A stretch of DNA of 64,000 bases, from NCBI GenBank assembly GCA_009760885.1, contig CM019707.1:34022645-34086644 (forward strand), in the 5' to 3' direction. Shown in pieces: positions 53,717 to 64,000 of the stretch. The translations under genes and the position numbers were made by a program. Below the pieces are notes generated by a model. That model was not told where the DNA came from and made no database searches. It saw nothing but the letters and a program-made list of their open reading frames with translations. Each line of letters begins with the position of its first letter. Position 1 is the first letter of the stretch. Origin of the DNA: Achatina immaculata (lineage: Eukaryota; Mollusca; Gastropoda; Stylommatophora; Achatinidae).

Positions 53717-55074
53717 AAGGAATTTGATTGGCTAGTCCAAGACCTTGAATGGACCGTGATTAGGGCTCGCGGTTACTTCCCCTGTCAAGTTTACACCTTT
53801 TATTTTGCTCACAGAGATGGATGGTAAATGAGAGTGTGAAATTAAAACAAGTGTTAACAAAAACCTCCCTCGGCCACGCCTTTACCTCTCTATAATGCAT
53901 CACAACATACACGGGACTTTATCTCCCCACCATACAGCACAACATATACATGACTTTACCTTCACATTCAAGATATTATCGTCTCTCAGAATTCATTTCA
54001 GTAAATTATATTTGGATTCCGAATGACTATATCTGATGATTTAGGTAGCTGTGTCGCTGTTTGGCTGTCTACGTTAGAGAGCTCTCTTTTTTTTTTAATC
54101 AGACTGAGTGACTGGTCTGTCAAGACCTTACACTGTGCAACTTGGAAACCTCGTGTGAGTGATCCCTGTTGCTGTCATCATGTTGTTCCCTTTTTTTTTT
54201 TGGGGGGGGGGGACTTTTTTTAAAGCAGAATTCAAATGAAAACGGGTTTTAATATTTCTCTAACTGTCAGAGATTCTTTTTATACTCTCTCTCTCCCTTT
54301 CTCTCTCTCTCTCTCTCTCTCTCCCATCGTCATCTTTCTCTCCGTTGATGTACATAATCCGTTTTTGGCAAAGAGTTCTCTTTCACTCTTAGGATGTACA
54401 TGAGTTCTTGAATTTAAATTTTACTCTCTCTTACTTCTTTCTTTCTCCCTCTCTCTCATTCCATTATTCTGCTCGCTCTTTGCTGGAGCAGTCCCGAAAA
54501 TGTGGCAGGACTAAACGTGCAGAAACTAAAACGAGCCCTGTTTCTGCACGTCCACACCAAGAACCTGAAATCCGCGAGCAGGGGCAGTAACTTGGTGTGT
54601 GTGTCCGCCTGAGTTTTGGGGATTGTGTTCAACATTATGGCTCTATAGATGTCTGCTTAGAGAGCTCTCTGCATGAAGGCTGTTTGTCTTACCTGCACAT
54701 GAAATATCGTTTGCTTGCTCGCATCAAGTAGACGTACACATACAGCCCTCTCCCTCTTTCCTGAAGGCAGCCGCTCTGGCTGAAGATGTCTGGACTCCGC
54801 GAAACCTACGTGAGCCAGCGTGTTTGGGCCGTAAGGAGAGGACCATTTGCCTGGGCTCTGCGCCCGGCGCCGTTTGATCTTCACTGCCATTATATCGACA
54901 GGGCTGAAAAGATTTTTTTCACTTGTTGGCAAACTTTAATCTGAAAGTTGCCTTCATGATGGCTGATAGATGCCAGGAATATTCACTACAAGCATGAAAG
55001 ATAACATGAGAGATGTTTTTTTTCTTAAATAGCAAACTTGAATCTGAAGTCTTCAGGATAACCTAGAGTGCGAG
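53717..55074. repeat. 1.36 kb tandem duplication, unit 2
   Basis: Offset 1356-1358 bases from unit 1. The only differences found by eye are lengths of homopolymer runs (a T/G run near 52845 versus 54205 and a T-run near 53556 versus 54912). Confidence 0.97.
54693..54890 (-). CDS. ROCO gene, first coding exon (duplicate copy 2)
   Basis: Same 66 codons, acceptor and GTAAGAC donor as the exon at 53336-53533; the upstream copy of the tandem duplication. By eye the coding part is unchanged. Just upstream, one extra T in a T-run (near 54911) shifts the frame 5' of the ATG. Either copy could splice in phase 0 to 49458. If both were included, the second would insert another in-frame 66-residue block plus its UTR stub. 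Could be a true alternative first exon or an assembly artefact. Confidence 0.5.
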
Positions 55075-55279
55075 CAGAAATAAAAGTATCTTCAGTCTGG
55101 GCACAGTGTGGATCCTTGAAAGCCACTTACAGATGGCAACTGTTGGGCATCATTAACAATGTCACTCCTGCTATCAAAGAATAATCCATCGTACATTCAT
55201 CTGCTTTCTCTCCTGAAAGATAAACAAATATAAACATATATATATAAACAATATACACAGCGGAAAACTATATACATCT

Positions 55280-55880
55280 AAACATCTCTAACTCTTGGTG
55301 ATAATTCTATAGTTTTAGTATTCTTATAACTCTAACTCTTAGTGACTATCCTATAGTTCTAGTATTCCTATGACTTTTTATGACCATCCTATAGTTTTAG
55401 TATTCCTATAACTTTTGATGACCATCCTGTAGTTCTAGTATTCCTATAACTTTTTATGACTATCCTATAGTTCTAGTACTCTTATAACTCTAACTCTTGG
55501 TAATTATCCTATATTTCTGGTATTCTTATAACTCTAACTCGTGATGACTATCCTATAGCTCTAGTATTCCTATAACTCTTGATGACCATCCTATAGCTCT
55601 TGTTTTCCTATAACTTTTGATGACCATCCTATAATTCCAGTATTTTTATAACTCCAACTCTTAATGACTATCCTATAGTTCCAGTATTCTTATAACTAAC
55701 TCTTAATGACTATCCTATTGTTCTAGTATTCTTATAACTCTAACTCTTAATGACTATCCTATAGTTCTAGTACTCTTATAACTTTTAATGACTATTAATG
55801 ACTATCTTATAGTTCTAGTATTCGTATAACCTTTGATGACAATCCTCTAGTTCTGGTATTCTTATGACTAACTCTTGGTG
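55280..55880. repeat. Minisatellite of about 40-45 bases, about 14 copies
   Basis: Core tcctatagttctagtattct plus tataactctaactcttaatgac, with short and long unit variants. Confidence 0.93.
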
Positions 55881-55899
55881 ACAGACATACAGTACTACT

Positions 55900-56950
55900 A
55901 TTTTTGTTTTTAACCATAACCTCTGTTATCAGTGTGTAGTGGCCCTCACAGTACCAAACAAAGTACTAAACAGAAGCTATAGTGGCATCAGTTCAGAATT
56001 TCTTCAAGTAATTCTGAAAAGTTAATATCATCCGAAGAATCACATGCCAATAATAAAAACACATGCAAGAATCAGTCTTCAGAAATGTAATCATAGATAT
56101 CAGTATGAATGTATTGCCTTCAAAGATCTCATCACTGGAACTAACGATGATACCAGTGATCTCACAGACCATAATAGCAGAGTTAATGTCAGTTATAGTA
56201 TTAAAAATTAACCAATGAAACAATGCCACATGCACAGAAAACTACACCAGTTTTAAGGCGAATATGTAAAGCTAACCAATGAACTACATTCGACTTTCAC
56301 TCTAATAGCGAGATTAATATCGGCTCTAGCATTGTTTTCTAGTGAAAGAACTAATGCAAGTTTCAATGACTTCACAATCTCGTCAGCGTGGCGGATCTGC
56401 AAATCTGGGCCACGATGAATGTACCTGGGGCAGTCAATGAAGCTTGTTTAAGCGTCAGCTCCCTAGCGACCATATCTTGGTACCTAACGATAGATTTAGT
56501 GCTGTTAATACAAACTTAATGAGATCTCTCTCCCTGGCTGTGAAAGTCGACGCCAGAAAAAGCTAATGAAAGCGATAAGACACTCTTTATAATCACAGGG
56601 AGCTAGAAACGATGATGATGATTATGATGATGATGATGATGATGTGGCTGTTAACTGAAGCGAGATTTTTTATTCATTAAGTCGCCTTAATTGGAGAAAT
56701 TGGAGAACTCTGGTGTTTTGAAACGTGCGATCTCGACCATCTTGTTTGTCTTCAATTACCGCTATATCCAAGCACTGGCACAGCGGCTCTGGTAATTACT
56801 GAATAATTACGCTAACTTGTGGAATGTAATGTTTCTCACATTTTGAATATGGACGGACCGGCTTCAAAATATAAATCTGCTGCAAGAAAGTGAATTCATA
56901 ATATAAATATATAATAATATAATAATGATAATCTTTTCAAGGTGTTGGCA
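55900..56950. other. Upstream/5' flanking DNA of the ROCO gene, unassigned
   Basis: A (GAT)n run at about 56610-56642. No recognised promoter, exon or repeat otherwise. Confidence 0.35.
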
Positions 56951-56959
56951 ATTTTTTAT

Positions 56960-57205
56960 TAAACAGAGAAAACCTAAAATATTTTGGACACATTAAACGT
57001 CATGAGAATTTAGAGAAGACCATTTTGGAAGGATACATAAAAGGAAAAAGAAAGAGAGGAAGACCAAGGCGAAGAAGGCTGCAAGATATCGCTGATAATC
57101 TGCAAATGGATGCATCAGCAGTAGGGCATCTTGCTTACAACAGAGAGGCCTACAGGAGAGCTGTTAGGGAGGCAAAGTTCCTCAAGGGACATGTATTTCA
57201 AAGAT
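56960..57205 (+). mobile_element. LINE family D 3' fragment
   Basis: FGHIKRHENLEKTILEGYIK, GKRKRGRPRRRRLQDIADNL and GHLAYNREAYRRAVREAKFL. Confidence 0.85.
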
Positions 57206-57228
57206 TCTGATGGAGGGGTGGGGGCGCG

Positions 57229-57530
57229 AAGACGCTGCCCATTTAGTAATCAGCAACCCATAGCTGACCAAGACCCTATCCCAGCTATCTCTTGGTACCC
57301 CCAGTAACAGACCTAGCCTGGCTAACAAGACAGTGATCGTCATAGTCCCCATGGTGGTGGAGTTTGCTAAAGAAGTATTGCACACTCCCTGCTTTTAGCT
57401 GTACTCAGAGACTGAAAAAAAATAGCTGTTATAACCCGATGGCAAGCCCATATGATGTTGCGCCTGAGCATCTTCACAGCATCAGCTGCAAAGAATACCA
57501 GTTCACAGTCCCAGAGAGACAGAAGACAAG
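57229..57530 (+). repeat. Unnamed interspersed repeat, copy 3
   Basis: See 30645-30930: accaagaccctatcccag, acccccagtaacagacc, catggtggtggagtttgcta and gaataccagttcacagtccc. Ends near an agacaagaca run. Confidence 0.75.
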
Positions 57531-57629
57531 ACAAGAAAAGACAAGACAAGAGAATGATTTAAAATGAATGTATTATATATAATGAATTATCTTTATAAGA
57601 GATGCGATTCAGAGATAACACGAGAAGTG

Positions 57630-57790
57630 TTATATATTATATATATATATATATATATCACTTTCTCTCTCTCTCACTCTCTCTCTCTCTCTCTCTCTCA
57701 CACACACTCTTTGGGCCAAGGCAGTCAGGTGTTTATCGTCACTGATTTTCCACAACCATCTATCCTTTGCTCTTTCTATAAGATGTGTTT
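57630..57790. repeat. (TA)n-(CT)n-(CA)n block and a shared flank
   Basis: After the CT run, ggcagtcaggtgtttatcgt...cactgattttccacaaccat resembles 61380-61445, which also follows a CT tract, so the two are copies of one repeat whose end is CT-rich. Confidence 0.7.
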
Positions 57791-57884
57791 TGAACCGTGT
57801 CCCATGCCAATCCTTTGATCAGTCAAGTTTTGTTGTTTTTGTTGCTTTTTTGTGTCTTTCTCTGTCCCTTTTTCTTGTTGTCAC

Positions 57885-58095
57885 TAGATGTTCCAGTTTA
57901 CTTCTTCTAAAAACATGTCCAATAAATCTGGACTGTCGTTTTCTGAATTCTGTCATAATTTCTCACTTTTGCCCAAACTTCCTTAGAACATCTTCATTTA
58001 ATTTCTTGGCTGTCCATGGTTATCTCATCATTCTTCTTGGGAACCACATCTCTGCTGCTTCCAGTAGATTCCGAGTGCTCTGTGTTATTTTATCT
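57885..58095 (-). mobile_element. Old LINE family C-like fragment
   Basis: Minus strand LLEAAEMWFPRRMMR, PWTAKKLNEDVLRKFGQK and RFIGHVF...KLEHLVTT, similar to 23770-24290. Confidence 0.7.
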
Positions 58096-58204
58096 AAGGG
58101 CAAATTGTTTAACAAGGTCCACCAACCATGGTTGCACATCTAAGTCAAGCAACTGATTATAATGTCCAGTAGAAGATCACTGAGGCGTAAATAATGTTCC
58201 GTTT

Positions 58205-58485
58205 CGTTGTATACATTATTTGTGTCTAGCGCTGACTGCCAAGCTGGGTGTCTCGTTAGCAAGTTGGTTGTTCACACTCCTCTCACGGTGAAGTCCACGG
58301 GTCAAGTCTGACTAGGAGCGCCCCAGTTTGCCTGCTGTAGAGATGGATACTCAGCTACTCTTGGAGACTGGGATGTAAAATCAGCGAAGTGTGTTGTTGA
58401 CCACACTGCTCATTCTGCCCAGCGGACGGTGAAGGAAAATACGGGCACTATCCCCATATCCCACTAGATGCCTCCATAATAGGAC
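58205..58485 (+). mobile_element. SINE-like element with degenerate tRNA-like head
   Basis: tctcgttagcaagttggttg and cacgggtcaagtctgac could be A and B boxes. The 3' part (ggaaaatacgggcactatcc...atatcc...atgcctccataat) resembles the ends of 7717-8005 and 48130-48425. Confidence 0.5.
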
Positions 58486-58488
58486 TTA

Positions 58489-59745
58489 CTTTTATTCTTA
58501 CATGCTTCTCGCGCTGTCAGGCGTTACATAAGGCTCCCACTGTATCTCGCTATGAGTCTATATTCTCGACAAACTTCTCTATTTCATCGATTTGATGCCA
58601 CTTATCTTAGCTTCTCTTGTCAGTGTTCTCTTTATGATCTCTCAAGGTCGGTCTCTTTGTCATTTCCCAGATGTTTTCCCATTTGATGGCTTACTTCGTA
58701 ATTCTCTCTGATTGTTTCTTCTCATCGTGTTGCTCCACAAAAGCCCACCTTCTTTTCTTGATCACTATTGAGACTATTGAGACCTCTATCTTAATGCGAA
58801 GAAAACTAAATTGATGACAACTGTCAAAACAAATAAGGCAGCTGAAATATGTATCAATGAGGAAAAATTGGGAGAAGTGGAGAGTTTTTAATATCTTGGT
58901 TCACTATTAACTAATAATGGAGATACAATGAGGAAAATTAAAAGGAGGACATCTATCGATCTTCAGAAAGTAAATCAACTAAAGAATCTGTGGAGAGGAA
59001 CAGACAGAACCACAAAAATAAGATTTTTAAGGGCATGCATCTTTCCCATCATAGCATATGCCTGTGAGACCCGAACACTTAACAAAACAGCTGAGAAACG
59101 CATAAATGCAGTTGAATGTAAATGCTACAGAAGAGTTATTCAAATATCATGGACACAAAAAAGAACAAATATATCCATACTACAAGAACTTAATATTGAA
59201 AAAGGCTGGCTAGTAAAGAGGATTAAAGAGAGAAAACTTAAATATTTTGGACACATTAAACGTCATGATAATCTAGAGAAGACCGCCTTGGAAGGGAACA
59301 AGAAAGAGAGGAAGACCAAAGCGAAGATGGCTGCAAGACATCGTTGATGATCTGTAAATGGATGCATCAGCAGCAGGCCATCTTGCTCACAACCGACAGG
59401 CCTACAGGAATGCTGTTTGGGAGGCAAAGTTCCGCAAGGGACATGCAAATGAATGAATGAAATGAATAATTGAGACTTGCTGCATGGCCATCTCTCTTAT
59501 CTCTGCTTTTGTCTTGCGTTCATTCCACTGTATACAGAATATTTTTCTTAGACATTTGTTTTCAAATAGGGTCCAGTTTGCTGTCTATTTCTTTGGTTGT
59601 TTTCCAGCATTCACATGCATGTACGCATGTTTGGGAATACATTAGAGTTGAATATCCTAAGGTTAGAACATTGTATAGGAGTTTTAATTTCCATATTTTC
59701 TCAAGATTCTTAAAGGTCAATTCCGCCTTTACTGTTTTGGTTTAA
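58489..59745 (-). mobile_element. Old LINE family A fragment split by a family D insertion
   Basis: Two minus-strand halves, 59745-59469 (HACECWKTTKEID and downstream) and 58775-58489 (KKVGFCG, ETIRENYE, RDTVGALCNA-like end), are contiguous in family A order. Family D sequence (58784-59468) sits between them. Confidence 0.8.
58784..59468 (+). mobile_element. LINE family D, longest copy in the window
   Basis: LNAKKTKLMTTVKTNKAAEI, YLGSLLTNNGDTMRKIKRRT, IAYACETRTLNKTAEKRINA, ECKCYRRVIQISWTQKRTN, SILQELNIEKGWLVKRIKER and KYFGHIKRHDNLEKTALEG, then a frameshift and the HNRQAYRNAVWEAKF end with an (AATG)n tail. Direct repeat attgagac on both sides (58776-58783, 59469-59476). Confidence 0.88.
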
Positions 59746-59929
59746 GTTCTTTTCTCTTGTCTCTTTTCTATTTATTTTTTATTGCTTATCAAAAAATTAA
59801 TGTTATAATATCTAGCAATGTATGAAATACTGTATTTATGGCTTTAGTATTCAGCAACCATAGAACTTCATGAATGTGAAGTCTATAAACAAATCTCTGA
59901 CAAAAAGTAGAAAAATATACATGTTTATA

Positions 59930-60160
59930 ATCAACCACATGAAAAACTACATGTTTATAGTCAACTACATAAAAACTACATGTGTATAATCAACTACATA
60001 AAAACTACATGTTTATAATCAAGTACATGAAAACTACATGTTTATAATCAACTACATCAAAATCAAAAACTACATGTTTATAATCAACTACATGAAAGAC
60101 TACATGATTATAATCAACTACATGAAAGACTACATGATTATAATCAACTACATGCAAAAC
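59930..60160. repeat. 28-30-base tandem repeat, about 8 copies
   Basis: Unit actacatgtttataatcaac plus tacatgaaa. Confidence 0.93.
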
Positions 60161-60164
60161 GAAC

Positions 60165-60970
60165 AGAAATATATAAATAAACAGTAAAGAAAGAGTCAGT
60201 GCGACAATGAAATGACAAGATGTGTTTCTTCATTTGTTCATTCAATTTCACATTTTATTCTGGTCCTGTTTTTGTTTCTTCCACGTTTCAACCTTTATCT
60301 ACATGTGGGTGAAATATTGGTTGTTCTGCTCAGTTAGTTTTAGTTTCTTATCTTCGGCTGTCATATACCGTTTAATTTCTACCCTTTTTTTTTACACAAA
60401 GAAAAAACTTCGTGGACGTGAACATAACACTAGCAAAATAAAACGTGTCTTACCTTATTTACCCTTGTAATCGTTTTCGTTTATATCATCAAATATCCGA
60501 CACGTTTAAGCTCGATTCCTTCTGTCGTGTAGTAAATGTATTTATTTCCACACCATTCTTTATCTCCTGTGTAACGGGTTTACATTTATCCCTTCCCGAA
60601 GGTCTTAACTTCTGACCTTCTGTCACTGACAGTTTGGCAAGCTTTACCTTTCAGTAACAGGTCCTAAGGTCTAATCGGCACGTACCTTGTCTCGATTACT
60701 CTACTCCAAGTCCGGATTGTATCGATTCTCACCGTGGCAAGGGTAATCAATTTTTATTACAGCTCAGCTTAACTATGGCCACAAAAATCTGTGCCGTACA
60801 ATGCAATCAGTGTTTGGGCTCTTACTTCAAAAGAGAATTGATTTTCTTGGTCTCTCTGTTCTGCTGGTAACGGATCCAAAGTTATTGACTCTTAAGACAT
60901 TTTTTGTGACAGCAGTACAAAGATTAAACATTGAAACTTTTGGGTAAATGAAGCTGCTTCAGTGTGTGAC
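60165..60970. other. Unassigned upstream DNA
   Basis: No gene recognised. 60480-60760 is less AT-rich and could hold an unrecognised exon or promoter, but nothing supports it. Confidence 0.3.
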
Positions 60971-60974
60971 TGTC

Positions 60975-61375
60975 GCTTTCCCTCGCTCTCTCACTCTTTC
61001 TCTCTCTCTCGCTTTCTCTCATTCTCTCTCTCATTCTCTCTTTCGTTCTCTCTCTCTCATTCTCTCTCTCACTCTCATTCTCTCTCTCGCTTTCTCTCAT
61101 TCTCTCGTTCGTTCTCTCTCTCATTCTCTGTGTTATTCTCTCTCTCTCTTTCTTTCGCTCTCTCTCTCTCTCTTTCGCTCTCTCTCTCTCTCTTTCGCTC
61201 TCTCTCTCTCTCTTTCTTTCGCTCTCTCTCTCTTTCTTTCGCTCTCTCTCTCTCTCTCTCTTTCGCTCTCTCTTTTTCTTTCGCTCTCTCTCTCTCTTTC
61301 GCTCTCTCTCTCTCTCTTTCTTTCGCTCTCTCTCTCTTTCTCTCTTTCGCTCTCTCTCTCTCGCTCTCTCTCCGA
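60975..61375. repeat. (CT)n tract with CGCTCTCT interruptions
   Basis: About 400 bases of pyrimidines with periodic CG (ttcgctctctct). Confidence 0.95.
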
Positions 61376-61829
61376 TCCATGGCAGTCAGGTGTTGATCGT
61401 CACTGACTTCCACACCCATGTATCCGCTGCTCTTATGTAAGTTGCTGTTACCCTCTGCCAAGCGATAATAACAGTAATGATAGATGACAATGATACTAGC
61501 TTTTCTTTAGACTTTAGTCATTTCCATACTCGTCCAGAAGAATATGGAACAATGGGCCCCAGTCAGCTACAATATCAGGCCTCTCGGTGAGCTCCACAGC
61601 CACAGTCCCTGCATGTCGTAGGTATGATCCCACCCAGCTACAGTTCATCAGTACATCAGAGCTAGGTAAGTCTCTCTATCACTGTTTTATAACAGGTATC
61701 CTCACCCGACACAGATGACGTGGATAATTTTTTGTTCTATGTTGAAGGTTTCTTCTCCTCATTTGGTTGAGCTTGTTAAACAGTTTGTCCTTAGATCTGT
61801 TTAGTAAACAGTTATTAAACTATTCCATG

Positions 61830-62245
61830 GTTTTCTGTTAGTAAAGTGAGTAGCTCAGTGTTCCACTGTTTTCTGATAGTAAAGTGAGTAGCTCAGTGTT
61901 CCACTGTTTTCTGATAGTAAAGTGAGTAGCTCAGTGTTCCACGGTTTTCTGTTAGTAAAGTGAGTAGCTCAATGTTGCACTGTTTTCTGTTAGTAAAGTG
62001 AGTAGCTCAATGTTCCACTGTTATCTGTTAGTAAAGTGAGTAGCTCAATGTTCCGCTGTTTTCTGTTAGTAAAATGAGTAGCTATATGTTCCCCTGTTTT
62101 CTGTTAGTAAAGTGAGTAGCTCAATGTTGCACTGTTTTCTGATAGTAAAGTTAGTAGCTCAATGTTCCACTGTTTTCTTCTTGTAAAGTGAGTAGCTCAG
62201 TGTCCCATGGTTTTCTGTTAGTAAAGTGAGTAGCTCAATGTTCCT
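61830..62245. repeat. 38-base minisatellite, about 11 copies
   Basis: Unit gttagtaaagtgagtagctc plus aatgttccactgttttct. Confidence 0.95.
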
Positions 62246-62529
62246 TGAATAGCCTTCGCAAAACAGATGTGAGAGAAAAACGAAATGATCATTATTGGAA
62301 CCCCAAACTGTGTCAAGACGGAAGATATGGAGGAGAAGATCATGAATGTCTGTCAGTTGTTCTGAAAACGTAATATCAGCTGACAAAACACATGACAGTG
62401 ACAAAACACATGCAGTGACAAATTACATGACAATGACAAAACACAGACCAGATTCATCGCATTCGTAAATATGATCATAGAAACCAATATCAGCGTATTG
62501 CCTTCAAGGATCTCTTCTCATTAAAACTA

Positions 62530-62815
62530 AAAGCATTCAACAATCTTTATCAGGGATATGATGGAGGAAACATCAACATTCAACAATATTAATCAGGGAT
62601 ATTATGAAGGAAACATCAACATTCAACAATCTCAATCAGGGATATGATGAAGAAAACATCAACATTCAACAATCTTAATCAGGGATATGATGAAGGAAAC
62701 ATCAAGATTCAACAATCTTAATCAGGGATATGATGAAGGAAACATCAAGATTCAACAATCTTAATCAGGGATATGATGAAGGAAACATCAACATTCAACA
62801 ATCTTAAGCAGGAAT
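62530..62815. repeat. 43-base minisatellite, about 6-7 copies
   Basis: Unit atgatgaaggaaacatcaac plus attcaacaatcttaatcagggat. Confidence 0.95.
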
Positions 62816-62819
62816 ATGA

Positions 62820-63220
62820 CGCTAGAAACAAATGGCAAACTGCACAAAGATCCATCATATTCTCTAGCCCTTGCTTCCAGAAGTGCAACTAAATTACTTT
62901 AGCTTTCAGTAGGTTTAATAAAAAGCTAATTATCTGCTTGCAAATAGCCTCGGAAAAAATGAGGCGTGAAATGAAGTGTTAATATACTTTAACTTTCTGT
63001 AGACAACCATTTTAACGATTATGTGTTTCTGTAAGAAAGTTATTGCTGCTTGAAAATTCGATACAAATCAATCAACGCCAATCGATTTAGTCATTTTGGG
63101 GTTCTTTTTTCCTCTCTTTGGATTTGCTGCCGCTGAAATTTAAGACGTCTTCATCATGTGAAGGTGTGAAGGTGTGAGGTACTGCACTGTGTGGGAGAGA
63201 TTGTAGGCGGAGCTCAGGTG
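62820..63220. other. AT-rich DNA, unassigned
   Basis: No coding or repeat structure recognised. Confidence 0.35.
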
Positions 63221-63224
63221 TGCT

Positions 63225-64000
63225 TCTGTGCGAGATGCTGTATGAGTGGGAGAAGTTGTATGAGCGGTAGAAACTGAGTGGGAGAAGCTGTATGAGTGGA
63301 AGAAGCTGTATGAGTGGAAGAAGATGTATGAGTGGGAGAAGATGTATGAGAGGGATAAGCTGTATGAGTGGGAGAAGATGTATGAGTGGAATAAGCTGTA
63401 TGAGTGGAAGAAGATGTATGAGTGGAATAAGCTGTATGAGTGGGAGAAGATGTATGAGTGGAAGAAGCTGTATGAGTGGAAGAAGATGTATGAGTGGAAG
63501 AAGATGTATGAGTTGAATAAGCTGTATGAGTGGGAGAAGCTGTATGAGTGGAATAAGCTGTATGAGTGGAAGAAGATGTATGAGTGGAAGAAAATGTATG
63601 AGTGGGATAAGCTGTATGAGTGGAAGAAGATGTATGAGTGGAATAAGCTGTATGAGTGGAAGAAGATGTATGAGTGGAATAAGCTGTATGAGTGGGAGAA
63701 GATGTATGAGTGGAAGAAGCTGTATGAGTGGAAGAAGATGTATGAGTGGAATAAGCTGTATGAGTGGGAGAAGATGTATGAGTGGGAGAAAATGTATGAG
63801 TGGGAGAAGTTGTATGAGCGGCAGAAGCTGTATGAGTGGGAGAAGTTGTATGAGCGGCAGAAGCTGTATGAGTGGGAGAAGTTGTATGAGTGGGAGAAGC
63901 TGTATGAGTGGGAGAAGCTGTATGAGTGGGAGAAGCTGTATGAGTGGGAGAAAATGTATGAGTGGGAGAAGTTGTATGAGCGGGAGAAGCTGTATGAGTG
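63225..64000. repeat. 18-base minisatellite running off the window edge
   Basis: More than 40 units of gtatgagtgggagaagct and variants (tggaag, tggaat, aagatg). The array continues past 64000. Confidence 0.96.

Noticed and set aside
53336..54890. FERM-domain gene suggested by the end of the first coding exon
   Set aside because: The residues RAVCVRLLDASKQTIFHVQ recall a FERM first lobe, but no further FERM exon is present and the exon joins in phase to the LRR exon at 49458, so it is taken as the ROCO N-terminus.

Overview
This is a window of animal (metazoan) nuclear DNA. The signs are a split gene with GT-AG introns, many LINE, SINE and mariner/Tc1 remnants, and dozens of minisatellites. 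The retrotransposon types (RTE-like LINEs with an apurinic-type endonuclease) and the kinase-less LRR-ROC-COR gene would fit a mollusc or another lophotrochozoan. That placement is inference; no species can be named from the sequence.

One gene dominates the minus strand, running from about 54.9 kb down to 6.3 kb, possibly to 3.8 kb. I assembled it by hand from 16 exons. Every exon-exon phase is compatible and no stop is met over 996 codons. In order it encodes: a basic N-terminal exon (53336-53533, with a near-identical second copy at 54693-54890); leucine-rich repeats on six exons (49458 to 37501); a ROC GTPase domain with a Walker A motif and a DxxG motif (27917 to 24662); a COR domain (22946 to 11366); a CxxC/CxxC zinc-ribbon-like exon (10379-10212); and a proline-rich acidic exon (6428-6313). 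A short terminal exon at 3865-3830 is possible. The layout resembles ROCO/MFHAS1-like proteins without a kinase.

The introns are full of repeats. At least four LINE lineages are present, called A to D here, plus 3' fragments of a fifth (E). A has two long copies (12.4-15.1 and 37.8-39.9 kb, the latter with an open reverse transcriptase frame) and several fragments. B is one long decayed copy (44.2-47.0 kb). C and D are mainly 3' fragments. Several are nested with readable target-site duplications: C in a mariner at 35.0-37.3 kb, D in A at 58.5-59.7 kb, and D in a minisatellite at 42.0 kb. DNA transposons include a Tc1-type element with both ends (449-1937), a mariner DD34D with both ends, two DD41D-type remnants and two helix-turn-helix fragments. 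SINE-like units occur at 7.7, 34.8, 48.1 and 58.2 kb.

The most unusual structure is at the gene's own exon-intron borders. At three exons (those ending at 48851, 26265 and 41314) the last exon bases together with the 5' splice site have been tandemly amplified into the intron, giving about 10, 14 and 2 copies of the donor. At 48.5-48.9 kb the 33-base unit is in frame, carries no stop, and each copy spells one 11-residue leucine-rich-repeat core, so distal donor choice could lengthen the protein. A 1.36 kb near-identical tandem duplication (52.36-55.07 kb) also doubles the first coding exon. A perfect palindrome with 109-base arms lies at 18324-18555.
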